The notes under the pieces were generated by a model. That model did not search any database, was not told where the DNA came from, and saw only the letters and a list, made by a program, of their open reading frames with translations. Shown one piece after another: positions 32,636 through 38,241 of a stretch of 38,241 bases of DNA (positions are counted from its first letter, which is position 1; every line of letters begins with the position of its first letter). The DNA lies in contig CALRGY010000011.1 in the NCBI GenBank assembly GCA_943358395.1, positions 1 through 38,241 on the forward strand, given 5' to 3'. This DNA comes from Candidatus Uhrbacteria bacterium. GTDB lineage: Bacteria > Patescibacteriota > Patescibacteriia > UBA9934. A program made the translations under genes and the position numbers.

Positions 32636-33151
32636 TCATCGTTCCAATTCTTTCACCACTTTCTTTTCAAGATCAACAAGATCAAGTACTTCCTTCATCC
32701 GCGCTAAATCTTTTCCATTTCGCTCATGCACCAAAAGCTTTTTCTCAATGCTCTCGAGCATTCTCAGCATTTGGGTGATCTCTTGTTCAGACGCAACGTT
32801 CACGCGCAGATCCATTTCTTCGCGAACATCCGCGATCTTCGCCGCACGGTTCTGACTGATTAAAACAATCACCGAAAGAAAGATGGCTTCAAGTGATACA
32901 AGCATCGTTAACATGCCAAACGGATACGGATCGAATGGAGTGAAGCCGGGAATGATGTTCGCGTTCACCACAATCCAGCCAAAGAACAGCATCGCATTGA
33001 ATACGAAAAAAGCGATGGTGCCGAAAGCATCGGTAAGAAAATCCGCAATGCGCTCGCTTGGCGAACGATGATGACTCATCGAACCAGAAAACATCTGTTC
33101 CTTCATCTTCTTCAGTCGAACCGTCGTGCGTTTCCTCCGTTGCTGTGGCAT
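32636..33151 (-). CDS. DUF1003 membrane protein
   Basis: 171 residues. The family core is clear: RIADFLTDAFGTIAFFVFNA, FFGWIVVNANIIPGFTPFDP, YPFGMLTMLVSLEAIFLSV and IVLISQNRAAKIADVREEMD. Two hydrophobic segments are followed by a cytoplasmic coiled coil (QMLRMLESIEKKLLVHER). DUF1003 proteins are uncharacterised inner-membrane proteins. An extended -10 (TGGTAAAAT) lies 8 nt before the ATG, inside the last codons of the upstream gene. It is followed at 1 nt by the 904-residue unknown, perhaps its partner. Confidence 0.88.
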   Translation of the reverse strand: MPQQRRKRTTVRLKKMKEQMFSGSMSHHRSPSERIADFLTDAFGTIAFFVFNAMLFFGWIVVNANIIPGFTPFDPYPFGMLTMLVSLEAIFLSVIVLISQNRAAKIADVREEMDLRVNVASEQEITQMLRMLESIEKKLLVHERNGKDLARMKEVLDLVDLEKKVVKELER

Positions 33152-33157
33152 ATGCCA

Positions 33158-33985
33158 CTATTTTACCACGATTGTTCCCAGCTCCTCCCGGGTAAGTTCT
33201 ACAACGATCGAACCAGCGACGTATGGGGCGATCGCGTAAGAATTGTAGACGATTCCGATTGCGGTTGGCGTGGTGTAAAAGAGTGCGTCGTCGATGTACC
33301 GATTCGTTTCATCGATGCTCGGTGCTGCGAGATACGCCTTAAACTCATTCAATGATTCTTCAAAAAGCTGATCCGCACTATGATCGATGAGCCACTGCTT
33401 TTCCTTTACCTCGAATGATTCGATCTGTGCAGGATCGAGAATGTCACGAAGAGAAAGCTGCATGCCGGTAGTAACATCGAAGGTTAAAAAGAGCTGCGTG
33501 ATATTCGGATGCGCTCCACCTTGATTCAGATAATTTGAAAGCGCGATGGACAAGATGCCATTCGTATTCTGCTTCACGTCATACCCCACTTCGCTTACCC
33601 ATGACTGAACATCCGTCATATCTGCCGCGCATGATTCCGTCCATTCCGTTGCCGCATCGTCGATGGAAGCATCACTCGTCGTTAAAAATTGCTTCACCAT
33701 GTTTTGAATATCACCATTCATCCTGTCTCGAGCATCGGAACCTAACGCTGACGAATCGATTTGCGGATACAACAGATTCACATCGCATCCCCCAGCCCCA
33801 GCAACGTCTTTATGGAATGTTTTTGTTACTTCACGTAAGGCGAAATCGTTACCTGCGGCACTATTCGTTTCCGACCCAATACCATCAAGGTCACGTGAAG
33901 GATTCGCTTGCCGCCATAGAAATAATCCAGCAGCACCAAGAATAACAATAATCGCAAGACCAATGATAAGTGTATGAAGCTTCAT
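33158..33985 (-). CDS. Membrane-tethered DUF4163/DUF3298-like protein (PdaC/RsiV type)
   Basis: 275 residues. One N-terminal helix (LIIGLAIIVILGAAGLFLW, about 5-23) anchors the rest outside. The ectodomain resembles the DUF4163 plus DUF3298 pair of RsiV and PdaC: DVNLLYPQIDSS, DIQNMVKQFL, GILSIALSNYLNQGGAHPN, TFDVTTGMQLSLRDIL and the end FYTTPTAIGIVYNSYAIAPY. In these families the domain binds cell-wall sugars or lysozyme. Here no sigma-factor partner is visible, so it is probably a wall-associated binding module. Confidence 0.75.
   Translation of the reverse strand: MKLHTLIIGLAIIVILGAAGLFLWRQANPSRDLDGIGSETNSAAGNDFALREVTKTFHKDVAGAGGCDVNLLYPQIDSSALGSDARDRMNGDIQNMVKQFLTTSDASIDDAATEWTESCAADMTDVQSWVSEVGYDVKQNTNGILSIALSNYLNQGGAHPNITQLFLTFDVTTGMQLSLRDILDPAQIESFEVKEKQWLIDHSADQLFEESLNEFKAYLAAPSIDETNRYIDDALFYTTPTAIGIVYNSYAIAPYVAGSIVVELTREELGTIVVK
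33160..33168 (-). promoter_or_regulatory. Extended -10 (TGGTAAAAT) of the DUF1003 unit
   Basis: TG-G-TAAAAT on the minus strand with 8 nt to ATG 33151. It overlaps the 3' codons of the DUF3298-like gene. Confidence 0.5.
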
Positions 33986-34011
33986 ATGGGGGAATGGTAA
34001 TCATTTTCCCC

Positions 34012-34791
34012 TCATCGCACCACAATCACGTTGGGGACAGCGGCAGAATGGATTTCGATGTCCCACGGGGATGAGGGTGCAGAAAGCCCGGTTGAGGGGC
34101 CGCCGTCAATGTTGCCCGCAATGCGGAAATGCTCCGGCTGAGCAGCAAGCCACTGCGCCATTTGGTACAGAGATGCCTCGCCAGACTCACTGACAATACC
34201 GTACGTGGTGCCATCATCCGTTTGCGCAAGCACCGTACGGCGGGCATGAAGACCGCTATCTGCCTTGATCATCGATACATCGTCGACGACTAACGTTGGA
34301 AACGAAAGTAACGTCGATCCTTCTGGTGGCGTTGCCGATGCCTCTTGGGGAAGATACAAAAGATGCATGCGTCCATCATCGTTCACATTCACACCGAATG
34401 TGTACCCAGAAGCATCAGCTTCTGGCCACGGCACCATCGATGAACCGTTCTCGATAGCATAGAATCCTGACGGCTGATATGTTTCCGTAAAATACGAACC
34501 GTTGATGACGAATTGCGCGCCCGATGTTTCCCGCCATTCATGTACCGATCGTGGTGACGATGGATCATTCATCAATGCCCACCGCGCATTATCGGAATCA
34601 AACTTTGATACAAGAAACGAAACCTCGTGACCATCGAATGTAGCAATACGGCGTTCGATGAATGAAGGGAGATCCGCATAGCCGTACTGCATATACTGCA
34701 CCGCCGGAGGAAGCCACACTGCCAGCGCAATACCAAACACTATGCCAACCGCCACCATTACTGCACATCCTCCAACAATCACCTGCTTCAT
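34012..34791 (-). CDS. Phosphodiester glycosidase family protein (NAGPA/DUF2233-like), secreted
   Basis: 259 residues. A signal/anchor helix (VIVGGCAVMVAVGIVFGIAL) is followed by an extracytoplasmic domain. Family blocks are VINGSYFTETYQPSGFYAIE near 95-115, the ARRTVLAQTDDGTTYGIVS block and NIDGGPSTGLS at about 227-237, matching the NGGFF...GP.Rta.G...dG...nlDGGgSs pattern. Members remove sugar caps from phosphodiesters in wall or capsule polymers. The stop of the upstream gene overlaps its start by 4 nt, so the two are made together. Confidence 0.83.
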   Translation of the reverse strand: MKQVIVGGCAVMVAVGIVFGIALAVWLPPAVQYMQYGYADLPSFIERRIATFDGHEVSFLVSKFDSDNARWALMNDPSSPRSVHEWRETSGAQFVINGSYFTETYQPSGFYAIENGSSMVPWPEADASGYTFGVNVNDDGRMHLLYLPQEASATPPEGSTLLSFPTLVVDDVSMIKADSGLHARRTVLAQTDDGTTYGIVSESGEASLYQMAQWLAAQPEHFRIAGNIDGGPSTGLSAPSSPWDIEIHSAAVPNVIVVR

Positions 34792-35519
34792 AGATTCTGT
34801 ACGCGAAGTGTTTCCATAATATCCTTAAAGAGCTTCGTGTCTTGCACTTCATGGAATTCACGCGCCACGCATTCCTTTTTCTGTTGATCCATGACTGTTT
34901 CGCATCCAGCATACATGCTCACGTCACTTGCGTAGTGAATAGTAAATGCCAACGCAAACGGATGCGTATGATCGGCTTTGGTGTAAATGGTGGTGCGATA
35001 GACTTGCCCAGCGCCAACGCTCAACCCCGTCACCACACAATATGACGCACCGTTGATCGTCATCATCGATTCTTCTGTAATGCGCTCGATGTCGTTCGAC
35101 GTCATGCATCCCTTCTCGTCGAACACCGTGCTTTGCGTAAACAATTCAAGCTTCATGCTTCGTGATTTTTGAAGATACGCTGCTGGCAACGTCCACTGAT
35201 ACTTCGCACCATCTGTGGCAAATGCGCTCTGTGGCAAATCCACCGTTGCACGCACACCCTCATTTAAAATAACCGTGCTTACCCATTTCACCCCTGGCAA
35301 TTCATCGATTCCATCATCACCCACTTCGTCATCTGCATCATTGTCTGTGCTCGGTACTTCTTCTGTATCTGGCGTTGTTTGTGAAACTGGCGCACCTTCT
35401 TCATTATTACTTTCAGCGATGATCGGTTCCCCTGAACGGAAAAAGACTTGTGTCGTTACCAGTGCAACAACCAACACAATCACCGCACCTGCGCACACAC
35501 TCACCAAAAGTCGCTTCAT
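34788..35519 (-). CDS. Membrane-tethered protein of unknown function (243 aa)
   Basis: An N-terminal hydrophobic helix (LLVSVCAGAVIVLVVALVTT, about 4-23) is followed by an acidic linker of about 50 residues (TDNDADDEVGDDGIDEL) and a folded, strand-rich domain with four Cys (DEKGCMTSND, GASYCVVTG, YAGCETVMD, KECVARE) that may form disulfides outside the cell. It overlaps the phosphodiester glycosidase gene by 4 nt. A -10-like TACGAT lies 8 nt before the ATG. Family not recognised. Confidence 0.72.
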   Translation of the reverse strand: MKRLLVSVCAGAVIVLVVALVTTQVFFRSGEPIIAESNNEEGAPVSQTTPDTEEVPSTDNDADDEVGDDGIDELPGVKWVSTVILNEGVRATVDLPQSAFATDGAKYQWTLPAAYLQKSRSMKLELFTQSTVFDEKGCMTSNDIERITEESMMTINGASYCVVTGLSVGAGQVYRTTIYTKADHTHPFALAFTIHYASDVSMYAGCETVMDQQKKECVAREFHEVQDTKLFKDIMETLRVQNL

Positions 35520-35527
35520 AGAACACC

Positions 35528-35533
35528 ATCGTA
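35528..35533 (-). promoter_or_regulatory. -10 box (TACGAT) of the wall-protein pair
   Basis: TACGAT on the minus strand with 8 nt to ATG 35519. Confidence 0.45.
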
Positions 35534-35609
35534 CCTCATTTACAGAAAAGAAGTTTTTTTGTAGAATACGCTCACTCCGTATGGTTTCGACTGAACTGAG
35601 TAACCAAGT

Positions 35610-35637
35610 AGGACTTTCTCTTTACCGAGAAAGTCCT
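35610..35637 (+). other. Long perfect stem-loop in the interval before the tRNA-Trp remnant
   Basis: Arms AGGACTTTCTC (35610-35620) and GAGAAAGTCCT (35627-35637), loop TTTACC. No T-tract. It lies within a 30-codon ORF (35581-35673) that I do not believe. Confidence 0.6.
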
Positions 35638-35673
35638 ATGTGTGGGCTTGTGAAAAGAATTCTCTTCTCATGA

Positions 35674-35745
35674 GCATCGTACAACGGTCTCCACCCAGCC
35701 GTTCGCGAACGGCGGGGTCCAAAACCGTTAGCGTGGGTCCGATTC
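35674..35745 (+). pseudogene. Broken tRNA-Trp copy
   Basis: Matches intact tRNA-Trp (36012-36066) with three changes. GCATCGTA then CAACGGTCTCCA match, but 11 nt of the D arm (36020-36030) are missing. 28 nt are added after the anticodon CCA. Then AAACCGTTAGCGTGGGTCCG ATTC matches with one difference. Both acceptor strands are lost; beyond ATTC the sequence becomes TAAAATATG, the start of the GIY-YIG gene. It cannot fold as a tRNA. Confidence 0.8.
35694..35721 (+). repeat. Hairpin insert in the anticodon loop of the tRNA-Trp copy
   Basis: 24 nt of palindrome (35694-35717) with core GCCGTTCGCGAACGGC (35698-35713), bounded by TCCA on both sides (35690-35693 and 35718-35721), like a 4-bp target duplication. 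Confidence 0.7.
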
Positions 35746-35751
35746 TAAAAT

Positions 35752-36003
35752 ATGTATTTCGTCTACCTTCTCAGAACACAGAGTGAGAATCTCAAATTCT
35801 ACATTGGATTCACTGAAGATATCGAACGACGTATTGAAGAGCACGCACGTGGTTCCGTTACAACAACACACAGGCTCGGCATTGCTGAACTTATCTATTA
35901 CGAAGCGTATCGTGATCGAGAAGCGGCACAGGAACGCGAAAAGAAACTGAAACAGTTTGGATCGTCATATGTAGGATTATTAAAACGCCTACGTCTGAAA
36001 TAA
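35752..36003 (+). CDS. Small GIY-YIG endonuclease-like protein 1
   Basis: 83 residues. The GIY-YIG fold is visible: YFVYLLR at 2-8, FYIGFTEDIERRIEEHARG at 16-34 with the catalytic Arg, and YYEAYRDREAAQEREKKLKQ with the metal-binding Glu. It is of the stand-alone UvrC-like/YhbQ type without a known DNA-binding domain. The gene is flanked by a broken tRNA-Trp (ends 6 nt before the ATG) and intact tRNA-Trp (begins 4 nt after the stop). The leader is thus tRNA-derived. Codons look more AT-rich than in the housekeeping genes. Confidence 0.87.
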   Translation: MYFVYLLRTQSENLKFYIGFTEDIERRIEEHARGSVTTTHRLGIAELIYYEAYRDREAAQEREKKLKQFGSSYVGLLKRLRLK

Positions 36004-36007
36004 TTAT

Positions 36008-36081
36008 AGGGGCATCGTATAATGGTAGTACAACGGTCTCCAAAACCGTCAGCGTGGGTCCGATTCCCCCTGCCCCTGCCA
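36008..36081 (+). tRNA. tRNA-Trp (CCA anticodon)
   Basis: Acceptor AGGGGCA (36008-36014) and TGCCCCT (36071-36077), discriminator G, and encoded CCA (36079-36081). D stem GTAT/GTAC with loop AATGGTA. Anticodon stem ACGGT/ACCGT with loop CTCCAAA, anticodon CCA at 36040-36042. The T arm has loop TCCGATT: position 55, nearly always T (pseudouridine), is C. One T-stem pair is mismatched (T/C). The same T arm occurs in the broken copy at 35674, so the change is not a reading error. Confidence 0.92.
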
Positions 36082-36180
36082 CCGAGCTGAGCTCGGTTTG
36101 TCCACGAAGACCAACGCTTAGCGTTGGTTCGCCGAGATCAGCTCGGTGATAGGTCAGCTCAGCTGACCCACAGGACAAAT
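36081..36180 (+). ncRNA. Cloverleaf-like structured RNA downstream of tRNA-Trp
   Basis: A first hairpin ACCGAGCTGAGCTCGGT (36081-36097) touches the CCA end of the tRNA. Then an outer 7-bp stem TTTGTCC (36097-36103) and GGACAAA (36173-36179) encloses three hairpins: ACCAACGC/GCGTTGGT with loop TTA (36110-36128, extended by CGA/TCG), CCGAG/CTCGG (36132-36146) and GGTCAGC/GCTGACC (36152-36168). A terminator follows 21 nt later. No coding potential is seen. It may be a small RNA processed from the tRNA transcript, or an array of palindromic repeats; the closed outer stem favours the former. Confidence 0.5.
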
Positions 36181-36200
36181 CGAGAAATGCTTCGGCAAGT

Positions 36201-36233
36201 AAAACGAGCTGCACACGCGGCTCGTTTTATATT
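36201..36233 (+). terminator. Terminator after tRNA-Trp and the structured RNA
   Basis: Arms AAAACGAGC (36201-36209) and GCTCGTTTT (36220-36228), inner pairs TGC/GCG, then ATATTT. Confidence 0.85.
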
Positions 36234-36242
36234 TGATACACT
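36234..36242 (+). promoter_or_regulatory. Extended -10 (TGATACACT) of GIY-YIG gene 2
   Basis: TG-A-TACACT with 11 nt to ATG 36254, directly after the terminator. Confidence 0.45.
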
Positions 36243-36253
36243 GACAACGATGT

Positions 36254-36529
36254 ATGTTTTTTACCTATATTCTCTATAGTGAACATGATGGAAAGCTCTA
36301 CATCGGATATTCTTCCGATGTCACAGAGCGGTTTCGTCGACATTGCAATGGAGATGTTACGGCAACAAAACATCGTCGACCCCTCATACTCATTTACTAC
36401 GAAGCGTATCTCACCGAACAAGAAGCGAAACGGCGCGAAAAGTTTTTAAAAGGTGGTGCAGGAAGAATCCAACTTAAAGCACAGCTTGAGTTAACTTTTA
36501 AACGAATCGGGTACAGATTCTTCAAATAG
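36254..36529 (+). CDS. Small GIY-YIG endonuclease-like protein 2
   Basis: 91 residues. FFTYILYSEHDGKLYIGYSS at 2-21 carries the Y..Y pair, then DVTERFRRHCNG with the catalytic Arg and YYEAYLTEQEAKRREKFLKG with the Glu. It differs from GIY-YIG 1 across most of its length, so the two are not a recent duplication. An overlapping ATG at 36252 is out of frame. It follows the tRNA-Trp/structured RNA unit; both GIY-YIG genes therefore have a tRNA-Trp sequence on their 5' side. Confidence 0.86.
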   Translation: MFFTYILYSEHDGKLYIGYSSDVTERFRRHCNGDVTATKHRRPLILIYYEAYLTEQEAKRREKFLKGGAGRIQLKAQLELTFKRIGYRFFK

Positions 36530-36672
36530 ATGTTATGTCCGAAAGGCAAAAGACAATAATTCTCACGTCGCGTACCAGTCCCTGCCAAACGCCGTTATGG
36601 GGCGAAATATTTGAATATCCGAAGGTGCAACACATTTATCCTGATATAAATTAGCTATCCTATCCATCAATT
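36530..36672. other. Gap between GIY-YIG 2 and the UbiA-type gene
   Basis: 143 bp, no ORF. A possible -10 TATCCT (36656-36661) lies 11 nt before the UbiA ATG; otherwise I see no structure. Confidence 0.4.
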
Positions 36673-37488
36673 ATGAACCTATCTTCGGGTAAAACACTGG
36701 GAATGATTGGAATAAGACTTCGGCCCGCACTCGGAAGCTCAGTAGGCCTTCTCCTTTTTACATCAATCCTTCTTTCTGGAGTTCAGTCAATAAACATTTT
36801 TGTCATTTTAGGCATTGGCTTTATCCACCTTTTCGGCGACCTCTACAATGATCTTACAGATATTGAGGAGGATCAGCGAAACGGTCGTATGGAAAAACTT
36901 ACACTCAACGGAATTTTTACCCACCAAGAGATACAATTCATAACACTGTGTGCTCTTATATTCGGATACACACTTACACTGATCGGGGGAGGAGTCATTT
37001 GGCTTTCCTTAGGCTTCGCATACTCCATTACATTATTTTCATACTCCTATCAAAAGATACGTTTAAAGTCCCTTGGAGTTTTTGGATATTTTATTACATT
37101 TTTCCCTCTTTTCTCGACTCCTCTCATTATTAGCGACGGACAACTATATACAAAAATTCTTCTCATGTTATTTCTTACTTCATACACCCTCTATATCATG
37201 TGCCAAAAGGACTCCACGGATACTCATGACGTGACCAATGTTTTTTTAGCAAAAGGCTGGAGCTATGCCAGCATTCTCTGTCTTTTCTATGGTTCACTCA
37301 CCATAATCACACTCGCAATTCTTGCAGCGATCAAACCAATGCTCTGGATTGGCTGGCCCTTCTTTTCACTTCCAATATTCCTCAATGTCTATCTAATTAA
37401 AACACGAAAGATTCAACGTCCAATGCGTAAAAGAATTATTACCATGCAATTTTTATCTTTATACATCTTGAGTATCTGTGCCTTGTAG
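36673..37488 (+). CDS. UbiA-family prenyltransferase
   Basis: 271 residues, about eight hydrophobic segments. The first aspartate motif NDLTDIEEDQRNG is at 59-71 and the second is DSTDTHDV at about 183-190, both needed to bind Mg and the prenyl diphosphate. UbiA enzymes attach isoprenoid chains to aromatic or other acceptors in the membrane. The acceptor cannot be read; no quinone, heme or lipid partner gene is in the window. The gene looks clearly more AT-rich than the rest of the window, which suggests transfer or relaxed codon use. Confidence 0.87.
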   Translation: MNLSSGKTLGMIGIRLRPALGSSVGLLLFTSILLSGVQSINIFVILGIGFIHLFGDLYNDLTDIEEDQRNGRMEKLTLNGIFTHQEIQFITLCALIFGYTLTLIGGGVIWLSLGFAYSITLFSYSYQKIRLKSLGVFGYFITFFPLFSTPLIISDGQLYTKILLMLFLTSYTLYIMCQKDSTDTHDVTNVFLAKGWSYASILCLFYGSLTIITLAILAAIKPMLWIGWPFFSLPIFLNVYLIKTRKIQRPMRKRIITMQFLSLYILSICAL

Positions 37489-37563
37489 ACTCAAACGTAA
37501 AACGAGGACACAAAGAACCAAAAAAGCTCTGAAAATTGAGTTTAGTGGTCATGTGCATTGCCA

Positions 37564-37597
37564 CGAAAAACACAGCTGCCTCCAGCTGTGTTTTTCG
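37564..37597. terminator. Bidirectional terminator after the UbiA-type gene
   Basis: Perfect 15-bp arms CGAAAAACACAGCTG (37564-37578) and CAGCTGTGTTTTTCG (37583-37597), loop CCTC. A-rich and T-rich ends allow function on both strands. Confidence 0.85.
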
Positions 37598-37603
37598 ATT
37601 GTG

Positions 37604-37612
37604 TGCTAATAT
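37604..37612 (+). promoter_or_regulatory. Extended -10 (TGCTAATAT) of the last plus-strand gene
   Basis: TG-C-TAATAT, 26 nt before ATG 37639, so this gene would have a short leader containing TGAGGAAA. Confidence 0.4.
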
Positions 37613-37638
37613 TGAGGAAATTTATCATCGGTATTTTT

Positions 37639-38082
37639 ATGCTGCATTATCTTCGTCAACTCCTCAAACCATTATTTGCTCGCATGCGCGGGCTTGAAAA
37701 GAGATTCGGTCCAAAGGCGCATTATAGTGAAACGGCATTGGTGTTTGTTGTTCTCGCGTCTACTGCCATCATTTCCGGCAAGGGATGGATTGAGTGGCTT
37801 GGCGTTTTTGGTGTGATCTTTACGTTTGAGTATCAAGTTCTTTCCACCTATCTCCGCGAACATGCAGAGGCAAAAAAGAAACGCGGCGTGCACGGAAAAT
37901 CTGATGGCTTCTACAAAGAAATTCAAATCCTCTATTACGCTAAAGAGCTCATCTGGATTCTCTATTTCATTGTGTTAGGAGCGTATTCAGCCATTGTCGG
38001 AACAATCGTTTTCATTCTTTACGGAACATGGAGAAAGCTCTATCGACAAGAATTCCCACTCTCAGATGACGATATTTTGTAG
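37639..38082 (+). CDS. Small two- to three-helix membrane protein
   Basis: 147 residues from ATG 37639 (MLHYLRQLLKPLFARMRG). Hydrophobic segments at about 33-50 (ALVFVVLASTAIISG), 55-70 (WLGVFGVIFTFEYQVL) and 108-135 (LIWILYFIVLGAYSAIVGTI). Basic loops (AKKKRGVHGKSDG) are probably cytoplasmic. A longer frame begins at 37558, but its first 27 codons overlap the terminator hairpin and the promoter, so ATG 37639 is preferred. No family recognised. Confidence 0.7.
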   Translation: MLHYLRQLLKPLFARMRGLEKRFGPKAHYSETALVFVVLASTAIISGKGWIEWLGVFGVIFTFEYQVLSTYLREHAEAKKKRGVHGKSDGFYKEIQILYYAKELIWILYFIVLGAYSAIVGTIVFILYGTWRKLYRQEFPLSDDDIL

Positions 38083-38099
38083 GCTATTAGTGACTCACC

Positions 38100-38241
38100 T
38101 TACGCAGCCCTTACCCGCAGTTTCTTCAATTGCGTGAGTTCATCCATACTTGAACGAAGCGCGCTCACATACAGCTTCGCCTTCAGCGCAAAGTGATTGA
38201 GTCCGGTCTTGATCTTCATTTTCTCAAGTTTGACAAACGCA
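38100..38241 (-). CDS. C-terminal part of an unknown protein (cut by window edge)
   Basis: A minus-strand frame enters from the right edge and stops with TAA at 38100-38102. The visible 46 residues are basic and helical (FVKLEKMKIKTGLNHFALKA, then LRSSMDELTQLKKLRVRAA). It is convergent with the small membrane protein gene, 17 bp apart. I do not recognise it; the codon pattern fits a real gene. Confidence 0.5.
   Translation of the reverse strand, partial: AFVKLEKMKIKTGLNHFALKAKLYVSALRSSMDELTQLKKLRVRAA

Noticed and set aside
35581-35673. 30-codon ORF as a leader peptide
   Set aside because: It lies over an 11-bp hairpin, has no Shine-Dalgarno or Trp codons, and shows no protein-like pattern.
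35674-35745. Functional intron-containing tRNA-Trp
   Set aside because: Besides the 28-nt insert, 11 nt of the D arm and both acceptor strands are missing.
35560-35750. tmRNA, because GGTTTCGAC at 35583-35591 resembles the 5' tmRNA signature
   Set aside because: No GGGG-type acceptor strand precedes it, no complementary 3' acceptor with CCA lies within 400 nt, and no tag ORF ending in LAA is seen.

Overview
The window looks like a chromosomal segment of a bacterium of the Candidate Phyla Radiation (Patescibacteria). This is inferred, not proven. The reasons are: compact genes with 1-10 bp gaps, short versions of UvrA and other proteins, a membrane-anchored ClpC, many small membrane proteins of unknown family, and short palindromic repeats inserted in frame in conserved genes. 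TGA is used as a normal stop (deaminase, RluA-type gene), which argues against the TGA=Gly lineages (Absconditabacteria, Gracilibacteria).

Layout. 1-4300 (minus): lepA, a small membrane ORF, recJ, an RNase H gene and a membrane protein cut by the left edge. 4322-6310 (minus): a MerR-type HTH fused to a SAM methyltransferase, followed by a small-molecule phosphotransferase, with a perfect 10-bp palindrome just upstream. 6325-8282 (minus): mnmA and an RluA-family pseudouridine synthase separated by repeats. 8359-9640: a plus-strand NUDIX gene with its own Shine-Dalgarno and terminator, then a repeat mosaic. 9643-12674 (minus): membrane-anchored ClpC with a degenerate first ATPase domain, plus a membrane partner. 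12702-14971: small genes (coiled coil, DUF1653, YqfO-like, membrane protein, a 22-residue SEC-C peptide, deaminase, PPOX). 15084-21412 (minus): secA, a DUF559 endonuclease gene between inverted palindromic repeats, murC, hpf, murB and a coiled-coil gene. 21492-23585 (plus): glyA-folD, meeting uvrA-uvrB (minus) with no gap. 28200-29910: a regulatory interval, a coiled-coil protein with an RNA polymerase alpha-CTD-like end, and a GNAT/FemAB-like gene. 29920-35519 (minus): a 904-residue unknown protein, DUF1003, and three membrane-tethered extracytoplasmic proteins. 35520-36530: a broken tRNA-Trp copy, a GIY-YIG gene, intact tRNA-Trp, a cloverleaf-like structured RNA, a terminator and a second GIY-YIG gene. 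36673-38241: an AT-rich UbiA-type prenyltransferase, a small membrane protein and a gene cut by the right edge.

How it works together. The core is housekeeping: translation (lepA, mnmA, RluA, hpf, tRNA-Trp), repair (recJ, uvrA, uvrB, RNase H), Sec export, peptidoglycan precursors (murB, murC) and one-carbon metabolism (glyA, folD). On top of it lie three mobile or repeat-like layers: (i) about ten GC-rich palindromic elements, four inside open reading frames of conserved genes and two supplying or abutting stop codons; (ii) a DUF559 endonuclease framed by inverted copies of that element; (iii) a GIY-YIG gene framed by a tRNA-Trp remnant and intact tRNA-Trp.

Expression. Many transcription-unit heads have a -10 hexamer (often extended, TGnTAnnnT) only 7-11 nt before the ATG and no Shine-Dalgarno, which predicts leaderless or nearly leaderless mRNAs. 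The NUDIX gene is the clear exception.
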